Positions 28,092 through 36,781 of a DNA stretch of 64,000 bases are shown here, piece after piece (position 1 is the first letter of the stretch; each line of letters opens with the position of its first letter). The position numbers and the translations under genes are program-made. Source of the stretch: JAIEPM01 sp964546815 (lineage in GTDB: Bacteria > Cyanobacteriota > Vampirovibrionia > Obscuribacterales > Obscuribacteraceae). The notes under the pieces were generated by a model, which was not told where the DNA came from, searched no databases, and saw nothing but the letters and a program-made list of their open reading frames with translations. Where the stretch lies: assembly GCA_964546815.1 (NCBI GenBank), contig CAZJLR010000021.1, positions 40,773 to 104,772 on the forward strand, read 5' to 3'.

Positions 28092-28775
28092 TTAAGCCAT
28101 GTCGAGCAATGGGCTGTGCAAGCGCTTGCTTGTGCCGACTTCCTCTTCTTGATTTTCTTCAGCAACATAATCAGGAGCAAGGGCAGGAATTGCGCCAATG
28201 CGATGTACAACTGAAGTCAAAATATCAAACATTGCTTCGAGCTGATCAAACTTGTCTAGTCTTTGATCGTGGCTATATACAACTGAATGTTTGCCAGGTG
28301 GAATCTTGTGTTCTGCCGGCAAATCATCACCTGAAGAATGCAGATGCAATTCAGTCAAATTGTTTTGCAAAATCAAGTCGCGCAACTTCATGTCTGAGAA
28401 AAGATTGCGAACCTTTCCGTCGTCTGTGCCTTGAATAAGATATTTATGGTCGAACTGTTGATCGCCAAGTTGAATATCTTGCAGCTTGCCTACGGCTTTG
28501 CCGATTTGATGGATGCCTTTTTCAGTTCTAATTACAAAAGCGAAATGCTCTTTCGGTGTGTAGTGCAGAGAAGCTGAAGTTCCTTCTGTCTTTGATTTGC
28601 CTTTAACAGCGAATGGAGTGATAGTTACGTGCGTGCTGGTTCCTTCAACTGGAATGTGCATGCAAATGATTGGGTCGTTTTCTTTGCTAGTGTCGCTAAC
28701 TACCTGGCCCCCTTTAGTGTCGGCAAAATCACGCCACACATATTCCCATCCATACATATTAGAGTGAAATTTCAT
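28092..28775 (-). CDS. Cytoplasmic protein of unknown function
   Basis: This encodes 227 residues from ATG 28775, chosen because GAGG lies seven bases upstream; a TTG two codons earlier is weaker. No signal peptide or membrane segment is present. The sequence mixes beta strands and short helices (HFAFVIRTEKGIHQIGKAVG, KHSVVYSHDQRLDKFDQLE) and ends in an acidic tail. I recognise no family. It is isolated between a terminator and a divergent LolA-like gene. Confidence 0.7.
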   Translation of the reverse strand: MKFHSNMYGWEYVWRDFADTKGGQVVSDTSKENDPIICMHIPVEGTSTHVTITPFAVKGKSKTEGTSASLHYTPKEHFAFVIRTEKGIHQIGKAVGKLQDIQLGDQQFDHKYLIQGTDDGKVRNLFSDMKLRDLILQNNLTELHLHSSGDDLPAEHKIPPGKHSVVYSHDQRLDKFDQLEAMFDILTSVVHRIGAIPALAPDYVAEENQEEEVGTSKRLHSPLLDMA

Positions 28776-28976
28776 CGTCAACCTCGAAACTTGGGGCTTT
28801 TTGTTCGTAAGGGACCAGTTTATTAAAGATACCGACCGCAGGCAATGCCGGTTGGCTAGCCTGAAGCAGGTTTAAGCAGATCTCAAGTGAGATTATAATC
28901 GAACTTCTCTTAATCCAAGAAAAGTCAAAGTCGATTATTCTTGCCTGGTAATCGTTTTACCAAAGGGGCAGGCTTT

Positions 28977-29738
28977 GTGAGCCGCTCAAAGAAGAACATT
29001 AAATGGGCGCTTTCGCTGTTGCTGTGGACTGCCGTTAGTTCCAGTTTCTTAACCTTACCCATGGGTGCGGTGGCGGCGGCTAAACCAACTGGCAACTTCG
29101 ATGGCAGCGATGTGCCCTGCCAGCCTGTAATAACAAACAATCATGACGGGGCTGGCATGCTCGAAAAGCTGGCTGAAAGGGTCAAGCAGATTGGCGCATA
29201 TAAATTCGACGGAAATCTTTGTACGGTAAAGGAAAAGGAGCTGGCAGTCGACTCTGGCAGCTTCTATTACAAATCGCCTTCGCGCCTGAGGGTCGAAGTC
29301 AAGAACGGTGGATATAAGTCTGGCTCAATTCTTGTGAAACAGCCAGACGGGCAAATCAAAGCAAAAGGCGGCATGGCCCTTTTGGGTATGAAGGTGACTT
29401 TGGAACCAGATTCACACATGCTGATTTTGCCTAACGGATTCAAAATAACCGAGTGCGATTTTTTGTCTCTTGTTCAGGGGGTCAAAGCGCAAATAAGTTC
29501 TGGTCATAAAGTCTATTGCAGCGAAAATCCATTAAAGCTTGATTCGCAAAATAACTCGGTGCTGGTTTTAGAAACACGTGACCCATCTAGTGAATTGAGA
29601 CAGAGAATTCTGCTAGACCCACAACAATTCGTGCCTGTTGAGTGGGATTTTTTCAAGAACGGCAAGTTCTTTTCCACTGTGCGCTTCAAAAACTTTCAGG
29701 TCTGTCCTGCCATTGATGAATCAATGTTTCGGCTGTAA
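28977..29738 (+). CDS. Exported LolA-like protein
   Basis: I start at GTG 28977 (253 residues) because AAAGGGG lies upstream and the signal peptide begins at once (SRSKKNIKW, hydrophobic core, GAVAAAKP); a TTG at 28941 would add 12 residues. The mature part resembles the LolA/LolB-type half-barrel: FDGNLCTVKEKELAVDSGSFYYKSPSRLRVEVK, then strands ending in PVEWDFFKNGKFFSTVRF. Such proteins bind and move lipids or lipoprotein acyl chains across the periplasm. Assignment to true LolA is uncertain; it could be an outer-membrane lipoprotein-sorting homologue of another type. Confidence 0.68.
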   Translation: MSRSKKNIKWALSLLLWTAVSSSFLTLPMGAVAAAKPTGNFDGSDVPCQPVITNNHDGAGMLEKLAERVKQIGAYKFDGNLCTVKEKELAVDSGSFYYKSPSRLRVEVKNGGYKSGSILVKQPDGQIKAKGGMALLGMKVTLEPDSHMLILPNGFKITECDFLSLVQGVKAQISSGHKVYCSENPLKLDSQNNSVLVLETRDPSSELRQRILLDPQQFVPVEWDFFKNGKFFSTVRFKNFQVCPAIDESMFRL

Positions 29739-29752
29739 ATCGGAGAACCTAG

Positions 29753-30523
29753 ATGCTTAGCAAATTGAATCGATCACAAACAGGACTTATGCGACTTTGC
29801 TTGCCGATTGCATTGTTGCTTTCTATGCAGCTTTCGTGCACTTTGTGTTTTGCAGAAAGTCAATCAACAGATAAGGGAGCTCCTTCGAAAGGAAGCGTCC
29901 GAAGCAAAGCAGCAGACGAGCTCGCCGCAAAAACAACAGAGCCTGTCACCCAAGCCAACCTCACACTTAGTGTTGATGATATTAACGATCTTGGATATGC
30001 ACTGCAGCGAATTCGCCAGCAAGCAATCAATATTTATATCGAGGCCACACGCAAGCGTGGCGCGGCCGAAGTTAGTGCGCAGCTATCCAATCTAAGTTCA
30101 GTGCCAGACCAGATACCTTCTGAAAGCAAGGACCTGCGCCCCTTTCGTCGGCCGTGGTTGGTCTATTTCATTACCACTCTTGAGCCACTGGTGCACCTGC
30201 TGAAAGAAGATGTGAAATCAGTCGAAAATGGCTCTCAAAAAATTGATGTCTCACCTGCTATCAGAACCGCGATTGACCCAATGATTAAACAATGGTCTCA
30301 AGGTGTTTTGAAAATTGATGAAAAGTTGGGCGCGTGCACTCAGTTAGTTGAAGATGCTGGAAAGAACAATATTTCTCTGGCAAAACTAGCTCTCGAAATT
30401 GACAAAGAAGTCAGCACTCTTGAACAAGTGAGACAGAAGGCATTTAATGTTGTGGACGAAATGCAAAAGAAAGAAAAGGCTGAGCAAGATTCAAAAAGCA
30501 AAGCAAAAGTAGAGTCTAAATAG
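29753..30523 (+). CDS. Exported helical protein, unknown
   Basis: This 256-residue protein has a signal peptide (about 1-35, ending LCFAES) and a mostly helical mature part with a Lys/Glu-rich C-terminal tail (QKKEKAEQDSKSKAK). Some resemblance in composition to the exported protein at 737 is visible, but no aligned motif is clear. It lies 14 bp after the LolA-like gene with GGAGA before the ATG, so the two are probably co-transcribed. No function can be assigned. Confidence 0.75.
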   Translation: MLSKLNRSQTGLMRLCLPIALLLSMQLSCTLCFAESQSTDKGAPSKGSVRSKAADELAAKTTEPVTQANLTLSVDDINDLGYALQRIRQQAINIYIEATRKRGAAEVSAQLSNLSSVPDQIPSESKDLRPFRRPWLVYFITTLEPLVHLLKEDVKSVENGSQKIDVSPAIRTAIDPMIKQWSQGVLKIDEKLGACTQLVEDAGKNNISLAKLALEIDKEVSTLEQVRQKAFNVVDEMQKKEKAEQDSKSKAKVESK

Positions 30524-30553
30524 ACCGCGCAAGCTTTTCAGAATTGCCATTTT

Positions 30554-31705
30554 TCAACTCTTCGTTTGATTTGTCAGCTGAGCGATTTCAGCTGATGCGT
30601 CCGAGTCGTTGGGGTCGATTTCCAATACTTTTTTGAGATCGCAAATCGCTTCTTTGTACATTCCAAGCCTCTTGTAAATCTCGGCCCTGTTGTGATAGGG
30701 ATCGGGGCTAGCCATTTGCCGCTTTGCGATTGCGATATTGTCGTCAATCAATGCGCGATCGTATTTCTCCATAGCCTTCCAGATTTGGGCTCGTACTTCT
30801 TCGCCGTTTTCGCTAGGAAAGTTTGCGATTAGCTGATTTGCATCACTCAGTGCGAGATCGTACTTTTTCATTTTTACGTACATGCTTGCGCGTTTTTCGA
30901 GCTGCCATGTAGGGTAGTGTCTCAATTCCATGCTGTGCGAAAGATCTGCAATGGCTTTATCCATCTGTCCGAGTTGATCATAAGCAAACGCTCTGCGCCA
31001 GTAAGCATGGGCGTTTTGTGGATTGAGACTAAGTGCTCTGCTGTAGTGACCAATGGAATCGTATAGCTCTTGTTCGGCAATCGTTCCCGCAAAGTGTGGA
31101 CCTTCGCCCAGTGCATATAACATCTTGTACAGCTCATCGATTTTAAAGGTATGTTTGCGGCGACCATTCATCAAGTCGCCCATCGGCTCGCTTGGCACAC
31201 CGAAATACTTTGCTGCTTTCTCAACTGACCAGCCGCGTCGTTCTAGTTCAACAGCCAGACGCACTGTCACTCTTTCTTTGAACGCTTCGCCTTGCCAATG
31301 TGCGTGCATTTGGACATAAGAAAGGTCTTTCAGCGGGTCAACGCTGTTATTGGCTGCATGCCACGGTGCAAAAATAGGCAGGCATGCGCTAGAGATAATC
31401 GAAAATAAAATTACTGGCACCAGGACTTTTACACCAAAAATGATGTGTTTTTTCTTCGGCTTAGATTTGCCCCCATCGTTTCTTTGATTTAACAAGTTGC
31501 AGGCATTGATCCAGTTTTCTTCGTCAGCATTGGGGTCTTTGGCTATTTCGAAAAGTTTTTCGCTGTCTAGATTGTCTGGTAATGGCTGATTAGATTTTGG
31601 GCTCGCCGGTAATTGCGGGCACGGTTCGAGCAGGGGCTCTTCGCCAACTAATAGGTTGATCTGTTCATTTTCTTCTTTCAAATCAATTTGCCTTTGCCAA
31701 TGCAT
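30554..31705 (-). CDS. Membrane protein with internal HTH domain and TPR repeats
   Basis: The 383 residues run: acidic N-terminus (1-80), Lys-rich stretch then one TM (about 88-112), an Xre/HTH_37-like domain (about 143-200), and TPRs (about 215-375). The HTH reads RLAVELERRGWSVEKAAKYF, then GVPSEPMGDLMNGRRKHTF and IDELYKMLYALG, close to the RLxxLLxxxGLTQxxxAxxLGVxxxxVSxLLxG pattern. TPR units include YSRALSLNPQNAHAYWRRAF. AAGGAG precedes the ATG. Positive residues before the TM predict that HTH and TPRs face the periplasm, which is odd for a DNA-binding fold. Confidence 0.8.
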   Translation of the reverse strand: MHWQRQIDLKEENEQINLLVGEEPLLEPCPQLPASPKSNQPLPDNLDSEKLFEIAKDPNADEENWINACNLLNQRNDGGKSKPKKKHIIFGVKVLVPVILFSIISSACLPIFAPWHAANNSVDPLKDLSYVQMHAHWQGEAFKERVTVRLAVELERRGWSVEKAAKYFGVPSEPMGDLMNGRRKHTFKIDELYKMLYALGEGPHFAGTIAEQELYDSIGHYSRALSLNPQNAHAYWRRAFAYDQLGQMDKAIADLSHSMELRHYPTWQLEKRASMYVKMKKYDLALSDANQLIANFPSENGEEVRAQIWKAMEKYDRALIDDNIAIAKRQMASPDPYHNRAEIYKRLGMYKEAICDLKKVLEIDPNDSDASAEIAQLTNQTKS

Positions 31706-31893
31706 ACACAGGCTCCTTCAGCAGTCATTTATCAGAGTAGTCGAGCTGTTTTAGGCTGAGGCAAGCCCAATGATAAGTTCTGGTAAGAATGCTGTGCGTA
31801 TTTACTTTAGACAAGCAATCCAAATTTCGCCTTTAACATGCACAAAATCTTTACCGCTAATGATTACGATGCAATAGTCTTGGGGAAAAGAAT

Positions 31894-33543
31894 ATGGCTG
31901 AAATTGAAAACGATACTAAGGGTGACAAGAAAACGTTGCCACCCGAAAAACAAACTGAGCGTGGTGAGCAAGCAGCTCGTTTTGATCCAATTAACTTACT
32001 AAATGATTCTTCTGATGCACGTAACCGCGAAATGCGCTCTAACACTCGTTCGCTCGAAGATAATGGTAGCCTTCCAAAGCTAACAATTGAAGGTTTGTCA
32101 AAAAGCGCACCGGGAGCCGCTGGCTCAGCTGAGCTTGCTAGGGTAGAAAATCGTGAGAATCTAGTCTCAGCCCCTGCGAACACGCCTGCTTTATCGCCAG
32201 AGGGACAGCGTCTGGTTGAGTTAGCCAGAACACGCATTCCTGATGCTGGACGCCCCAACACAACGCGTGAATTGCAGCAATTTGAACGAGACGTCGCTCA
32301 GTTTGAGCGCAGAGCTAGAGAGCAAAACCTCAGTCCTGATCAGGTGCGCGACACAATGGGGCAAGTGACTCGCTTACTGGAATCTAGAGGTCAACAGGGG
32401 CAAGGAGTTCAAAGCGAGCGACAAAGAATCAGGCTTGCAGAACAAATTATGGGAAAAGCAGCTGAGCCTACATCGTCGGACCAGGGCGAGAACAACACAT
32501 GTAATGTTACTACCATCGAAAATCGTTTATACACACGCGAGCCGGCCATTGCTGCCAAGCTTGTCGCAGACCTGGCTCTGACTGGTTCGCACACAACCGT
32601 AGATGGTACTACAATAAAACTGCATCCAGATAATCTAAAACCTTACGGCGATTCCGGCGACAACAACAGGCGCGGTGATGGCTCAAGAACGTTTGCGGGG
32701 CAGATCTTCCAGATGGCTGCGGTCAATCTGCCCTATGCCCGGGCGGCTGCTGAAGGTAGACCTGAAGGCAAGTATGAATTCAGACAGGGACCGAACGGAG
32801 CGCGCCTGCTCTATCACGGCAATATTAACAATGTGCCTCGTGAAGATAGGGAGGCCATCGGAACTGATCAACCAATTCACGCAGCTCAGCTTGATCAAAT
32901 GGTCAACATAAACCGAATGCTCACAGGTCGGACAGAGCCGCAAGCCTTTTTGGTCCACCAGAGCGAACCAGACTCTATGCACGGAAATCCCTTTGGCAGT
33001 CCCAGGGAGCTTGAGCAGCGCATACTGGAACTTCAACGAAACAATCAGTTGCCGGCCGTTTTATCTGTTCATGGACGGGCTTTGCCTCAAGCAGAACCTC
33101 GCCCCGGCGACCCCTCTCGCAGGACGCCAGCTCCACGGGGAGAAATGCAAGAACCGAATGGACCAGAAGATGGACCTGATGGCCACGTGATATTGGTTAC
33201 AGGTATCACGCCAGGTAGAAATGGAGAACCTGCCCGTGTGACCTTCGATAACCAGTGGGGCAATAGTGCAGACCGCGGACCAGGAAGAGACGTAAGCGTG
33301 AATGAGCTGTTCAGGGCAACCAGAGATCCCATGCAGATGGATAAAGTCCGTGAAATTGAAAGTGCCGAGAGAAGTGGCGCCATTTCGCGCTCCATTGCAA
33401 ACCAGGCATTCAGGCAAATGAGAACTGAGTACGAGGAATCGTTGAAGCAACAACCCAGAAATTTAGACCCTGAGCAATTGAAAGATCAAGCAGAATTCCG
33501 TGCCTATTTGGAGAGACGACTTGGTCCTCTTCAGCGGAGGTAG
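31894..33543 (+). CDS. Papain-like fold protein with possible Cys-His-Asp triad
   Basis: This encodes 549 residues without a signal peptide. The N-terminal 190 residues are polar and partly helical. From about 195 a papain-like layout is visible: NNTCNVTTIEN with Cys 203 at a helix start, then GHVILVTGI with His 431, then VTFDNQWGN with Asp 452/Asn 453. This order fits C39-like or transglutaminase-like cysteine proteases, but the reading is mine and not certain. A long insertion separates Cys from His. The next gene encodes an ATLF-like protein, so the pair may encode proteolytic or effector proteins. GGGGAAAAG precedes the ATG. Confidence 0.62.
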   Translation: MAEIENDTKGDKKTLPPEKQTERGEQAARFDPINLLNDSSDARNREMRSNTRSLEDNGSLPKLTIEGLSKSAPGAAGSAELARVENRENLVSAPANTPALSPEGQRLVELARTRIPDAGRPNTTRELQQFERDVAQFERRAREQNLSPDQVRDTMGQVTRLLESRGQQGQGVQSERQRIRLAEQIMGKAAEPTSSDQGENNTCNVTTIENRLYTREPAIAAKLVADLALTGSHTTVDGTTIKLHPDNLKPYGDSGDNNRRGDGSRTFAGQIFQMAAVNLPYARAAAEGRPEGKYEFRQGPNGARLLYHGNINNVPREDREAIGTDQPIHAAQLDQMVNINRMLTGRTEPQAFLVHQSEPDSMHGNPFGSPRELEQRILELQRNNQLPAVLSVHGRALPQAEPRPGDPSRRTPAPRGEMQEPNGPEDGPDGHVILVTGITPGRNGEPARVTFDNQWGNSADRGPGRDVSVNELFRATRDPMQMDKVREIESAERSGAISRSIANQAFRQMRTEYEESLKQQPRNLDPEQLKDQAEFRAYLERRLGPLQRR

Positions 33544-33608
33544 GACATTTTAGTTGACTGGTCTTGAACCTGCACATACCATTGTTCTTATCCTTTTCTG
33601 GGAATGCT

Positions 33609-34667
33609 ATGGATTCAAAGCAAGAAGAAAGGGCTGGGAAAGCTGGTGACTCCCCTGATTCTAACGATGCTGCAGACTTGTCTCGTGGCGTCTGGGCAGA
33701 CTTGAGCGCAAGTATAAGTAAGGGCGTTGAGAAAATTGCACATGCAGTTCGTGACTTGCCTGCTGTGCAAGTTGAGAGAGAAAATGCCTGGCAAATGAGC
33801 GGACAGCTTAAAGATGGCATTGACAAAATTTCAATGAAAGCTCGTTTGACAGTTTCTGGCGACGAATTCTCAAAGCAAAACCCTGGTTTATCCAGCAATT
33901 TAAGTGACAAAATCGGCAAAAACACTTTTAGCGTAAGGCATGCAACCACAGGCGAAGTTGACTCCGGTTGGACGCTAAACCAGGTCAATCACGACGGCAG
34001 CGTAGATTTAAGCAAAAACTATAGTCTTGACGTAGCCCATCAGGAAAAGAACAAAGGTTTGATTGAAACATTGCCTGGTGTTCCCCAGGACCATACCAGG
34101 GCATTACAGAGCAAGTTGAACGAATTGCCGCCAAATGTGTTGAAGGCGCTTGAAGATAAGGGCTACAAAATTATCGCTACACGCACAAATTCTCAGGCTA
34201 TTCCAGAGCTGGCTGCGTTGACACCTCGTGGCTGGCCGAAAGAAACGACTTTTGATGATAGTGATGGCACTCACGATAATGTTCGCAGATTGATATTAGC
34301 GCCACTTTTCACAACCGACCGGCAGATGGTTAACAGACCCGATGTGCTTGTGCATCAAATTGGACATGCGCTAGACCATTCTTCCGGCAAATTATCCAAT
34401 CAACCAGAATTCCAGGAAGCTTTCAAAAAAGACCTGAATGCTATGAAAAATAGCTGGCTCTTGAGCCCGCATGAGAAATCCATATACGACTATTTTAATC
34501 AAAAGGAAGACCTGGCAAAAGGCGAACGTCCAGGTAGTGAAGAGTGTTTTGCTGCGTTGTTCGGCATGATTTTGACAGGACCTGAAAATCCTGGCGACGA
34601 GAAAACCTTTCAAAAATATTTTCCAAACACAATCAAAGTTGTGCGAGAGCAAATCAAAAAGCTCTGA
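33609..34667 (+). CDS. Anthrax lethal factor-like (ATLF) domain protein with altered zinc motif
   Basis: I start at ATG 33609 (352 residues) with GGGA upstream; a TTG at 33564 is in frame. The C-terminal 180 residues match the ATLF metalloprotease layout: KGYKIIATRTNSQAIPEL, then VLVHQIGHALDH (249-253 for the core) and EECFAALFG as third-ligand helix. The family motif is HExxH; here the catalytic Glu is Gln (CAT CAA). Zinc binding may persist, but peptidase activity is doubtful. No signal peptide is seen. It follows the papain-like gene by 65 bp. Confidence 0.75.
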   Translation: MDSKQEERAGKAGDSPDSNDAADLSRGVWADLSASISKGVEKIAHAVRDLPAVQVERENAWQMSGQLKDGIDKISMKARLTVSGDEFSKQNPGLSSNLSDKIGKNTFSVRHATTGEVDSGWTLNQVNHDGSVDLSKNYSLDVAHQEKNKGLIETLPGVPQDHTRALQSKLNELPPNVLKALEDKGYKIIATRTNSQAIPELAALTPRGWPKETTFDDSDGTHDNVRRLILAPLFTTDRQMVNRPDVLVHQIGHALDHSSGKLSNQPEFQEAFKKDLNAMKNSWLLSPHEKSIYDYFNQKEDLAKGERPGSEECFAALFGMILTGPENPGDEKTFQKYFPNTIKVVREQIKKL

Positions 34668-34681
34668 GCAGTTTCTTTAGT

Positions 34682-35863
34682 TTATTGACCGCCCGGTCCG
34701 TCGCCCGACCACTTTACTGAGGACGGATATAGAGTCCCACCGAAATGAATTTTGTGCGGTAAATCACGATCCATGCTCTGGGCACTCTTAACATCAGCAT
34801 CAACCAAAAGTGGTTTGTTTAGCTGATAGAACAACGAAGCTCTACCAATGTAGTATTTGGAAACAGCTTGCCCTAGCCTGATTGCCTGGCAATAATCATC
34901 ATAAGCCTTATCTACTTTTGCTAGCTTTTGATAGGCTTTTGCGCGGAGATAGTAGTATTCTGCATTGCTTTCGTCCATGCGTAATGCTTCTGTGCAGCGT
35001 TTTATGACTGTTTCTGCGTCACCATTGAGAGGCTGCGAGCCCGCCACTTTTCCGAACTCAGCGTAATTCGGATCTTGATCCATTCGATTGACCACGCGCT
35101 TATTCTTCTTGGGGTCAAGGCTCTCGTCACTTATTCCCGAATCGTTTTTTGCGGAGCTGTCTGCCGATGCGCTTCTATCACTATTTGATTCCTTTTCCGC
35201 ACCAGACGCCATGTCAGTCAAGTATGTTTGATCATCTGCATCTGTAGCATACGTAGCAGAATCTCCCTTGCCGGTTTTTTCAGCTGCGCCTTTTGCAAGT
35301 CCGTCAGGATAGACTCGTCTCATCGCTTCTTTGTAGTCTTTGGCTGCATTTGAGTTTATATTTTCAGGAGAAACACCTGGAAGGCGAAAGCGTTCTGCAG
35401 CCTTCACCGCTTCGCTTTGACCTTTGACTTTCATTCCGGATGGCTGGAAAAATCGATGAGCAAGCCGGGGATTTAGTCTAATGGCTTGCTCATAGTCTTT
35501 AATAGCAAGATCGTCTGCGCCAAGTTTTGCGTGTGCTGAACCTCTCCACAAATAAGCAGAGAAATAATTTGGAGACAGATTTAAAACCATGTTGAAGTCT
35601 GCAATTGCAAGCTCATAATTTGAAAGTCTAAAGAGGCATCGTCCTCTAAGCATGAAATTCTCTGGATCTGTTCTGCTTGCTCCCACGGCTCTATCGAGGC
35701 AGTTAAGCGCAGCATCGAAATCGCTTTCCCTCATCTTTTCGATGGCAGTGTCTCGATCCTTATTTTCAGCCGCAAGTGAGGCTACTGTGAGCATGAGTGC
35801 TGATGAGACGCTGAGTGAGAGACATACAGCCAGCTTCCGTCGCAGCAAAAATCCGCAGATCAT
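34682..35863 (-). CDS. Exported TPR-repeat protein
   Basis: This 393-residue protein has a Sec signal peptide (about 1-32). TPR units flank a polar Ser/Asp/Lys-rich linker: residues about 35-140 (AALNCLDRAVGASRTDPENF, AIADFNMVLNLSPNYFSAYL) and about 275-370 (AETVIKRCTEALRMDESNAE, AYDDYCQAIRLGQAVSKYY). Periplasmic TPR proteins usually act as scaffolds. AGAAGG precedes the ATG. The gene converges with the ATLF gene with only 14 bp between them, and no terminator hairpin is visible there. Confidence 0.83.
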   Translation of the reverse strand: MICGFLLRRKLAVCLSLSVSSALMLTVASLAAENKDRDTAIEKMRESDFDAALNCLDRAVGASRTDPENFMLRGRCLFRLSNYELAIADFNMVLNLSPNYFSAYLWRGSAHAKLGADDLAIKDYEQAIRLNPRLAHRFFQPSGMKVKGQSEAVKAAERFRLPGVSPENINSNAAKDYKEAMRRVYPDGLAKGAAEKTGKGDSATYATDADDQTYLTDMASGAEKESNSDRSASADSSAKNDSGISDESLDPKKNKRVVNRMDQDPNYAEFGKVAGSQPLNGDAETVIKRCTEALRMDESNAEYYYLRAKAYQKLAKVDKAYDDYCQAIRLGQAVSKYYIGRASLFYQLNKPLLVDADVKSAQSMDRDLPHKIHFGGTLYPSSVKWSGDGPGGQ

Positions 35864-35924
35864 TTTGCACCTTCTTGTTTGTTGTTATAAAAGAACAAAT
35901 TCAATTTGCAAGAGTCTTAATTAG

Positions 35925-36539
35925 CTAATTTGCACCAGTGTCTTGTCTTTCTTGTTTTAGATTGCTTTTCTTCTTTAGGACACTCTGGCGTTGCTCAGAG
36001 AATTTGTTCATCATGCTTTTCTCGTAATCGAGTTGCTGTTGTTCCAACGTTTGCTCATTCGCTTGTTTCTCTTGCCGCAATTCGCGCTTTTCCATTTGCT
36101 TCATTTGTTTGAGCAGCGGGGCTGATTTTTGCGCACCATCTTGCCCTGGGGTCCATTTTGGACCAAGTACATTACCCGGTTCGGCCGCGCTTTTACCTGC
36201 ATTTTCGTAAGAGCGTATTACTTCATTGCTCTGGTTGAGACTGTTCTCCGCTTGTTTCACTTGTTCTGGTTTTAGATGACCACCGTTCTGCTGTTTTTGT
36301 GAAGTGATTTTTGCTTCGAGATCGTCCAGTCCGCTGTTTAGCTGTGCTGCCTGTGCTTTATTAATTGTCCCTTGCTCAAGGCCGTTGTTAATTCTCTTGT
36401 GCTGGCGTTTGATTCTGGCTTCTATGGTTTCTCTTCCTTTTGTTGCCCCTGTTTTGGAATCCTGTGCGGGGCTGGGCGAACTCAAAGTAAGCAGGCAAAG
36501 GCAACTAATCAGGCTGGGTAGCAGGCTATTTGTTTTCAT
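35925..36539 (-). CDS. Small exported helical protein with G-x-(I/L) repeat units
   Basis: This encodes 204 residues from ATG 36539, which has GGAGG six bases upstream. A Sec signal peptide (about 1-26, ending SPAQD) is followed by two units of a helical motif, QGTINKAQAAQLNSGLDD and GGHLKPEQVKQAENSLNQ. The C-terminal third is Gln/Glu/Lys-rich and likely coiled coil (QMEKRELRQEKQANEQTLEQ). It shares the repeat with the proteins at 737 and 18796. It lies 61 bp upstream of the exported TPR gene on the same strand. No named family is recognised. Confidence 0.76.
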   Translation of the reverse strand: MKTNSLLPSLISCLCLLTLSSPSPAQDSKTGATKGRETIEARIKRQHKRINNGLEQGTINKAQAAQLNSGLDDLEAKITSQKQQNGGHLKPEQVKQAENSLNQSNEVIRSYENAGKSAAEPGNVLGPKWTPGQDGAQKSAPLLKQMKQMEKRELRQEKQANEQTLEQQQLDYEKSMMNKFSEQRQSVLKKKSNLKQERQDTGAN

Positions 36540-36781
36540 TCCATTCCTCCAAGACAATCCCATTCATTAGAATCAACGCCAATTTCTAATGAGTTCCCCT
36601 TAGCCTTTTTGCCTCATTTCATGCTGCCGTAATCGCATTAATTCCACATTAAATGAGAAAACACCCATCGTAGATACATCACCTTGGCTTGAGCCATTTC
36701 AAAATAATTTCAAAAGCCCTGCCTAAAGTAAGCGCAGGTTGAACTTAATTTCTCTGCTTTGAAAAACAAGGGGCTTTGGGC

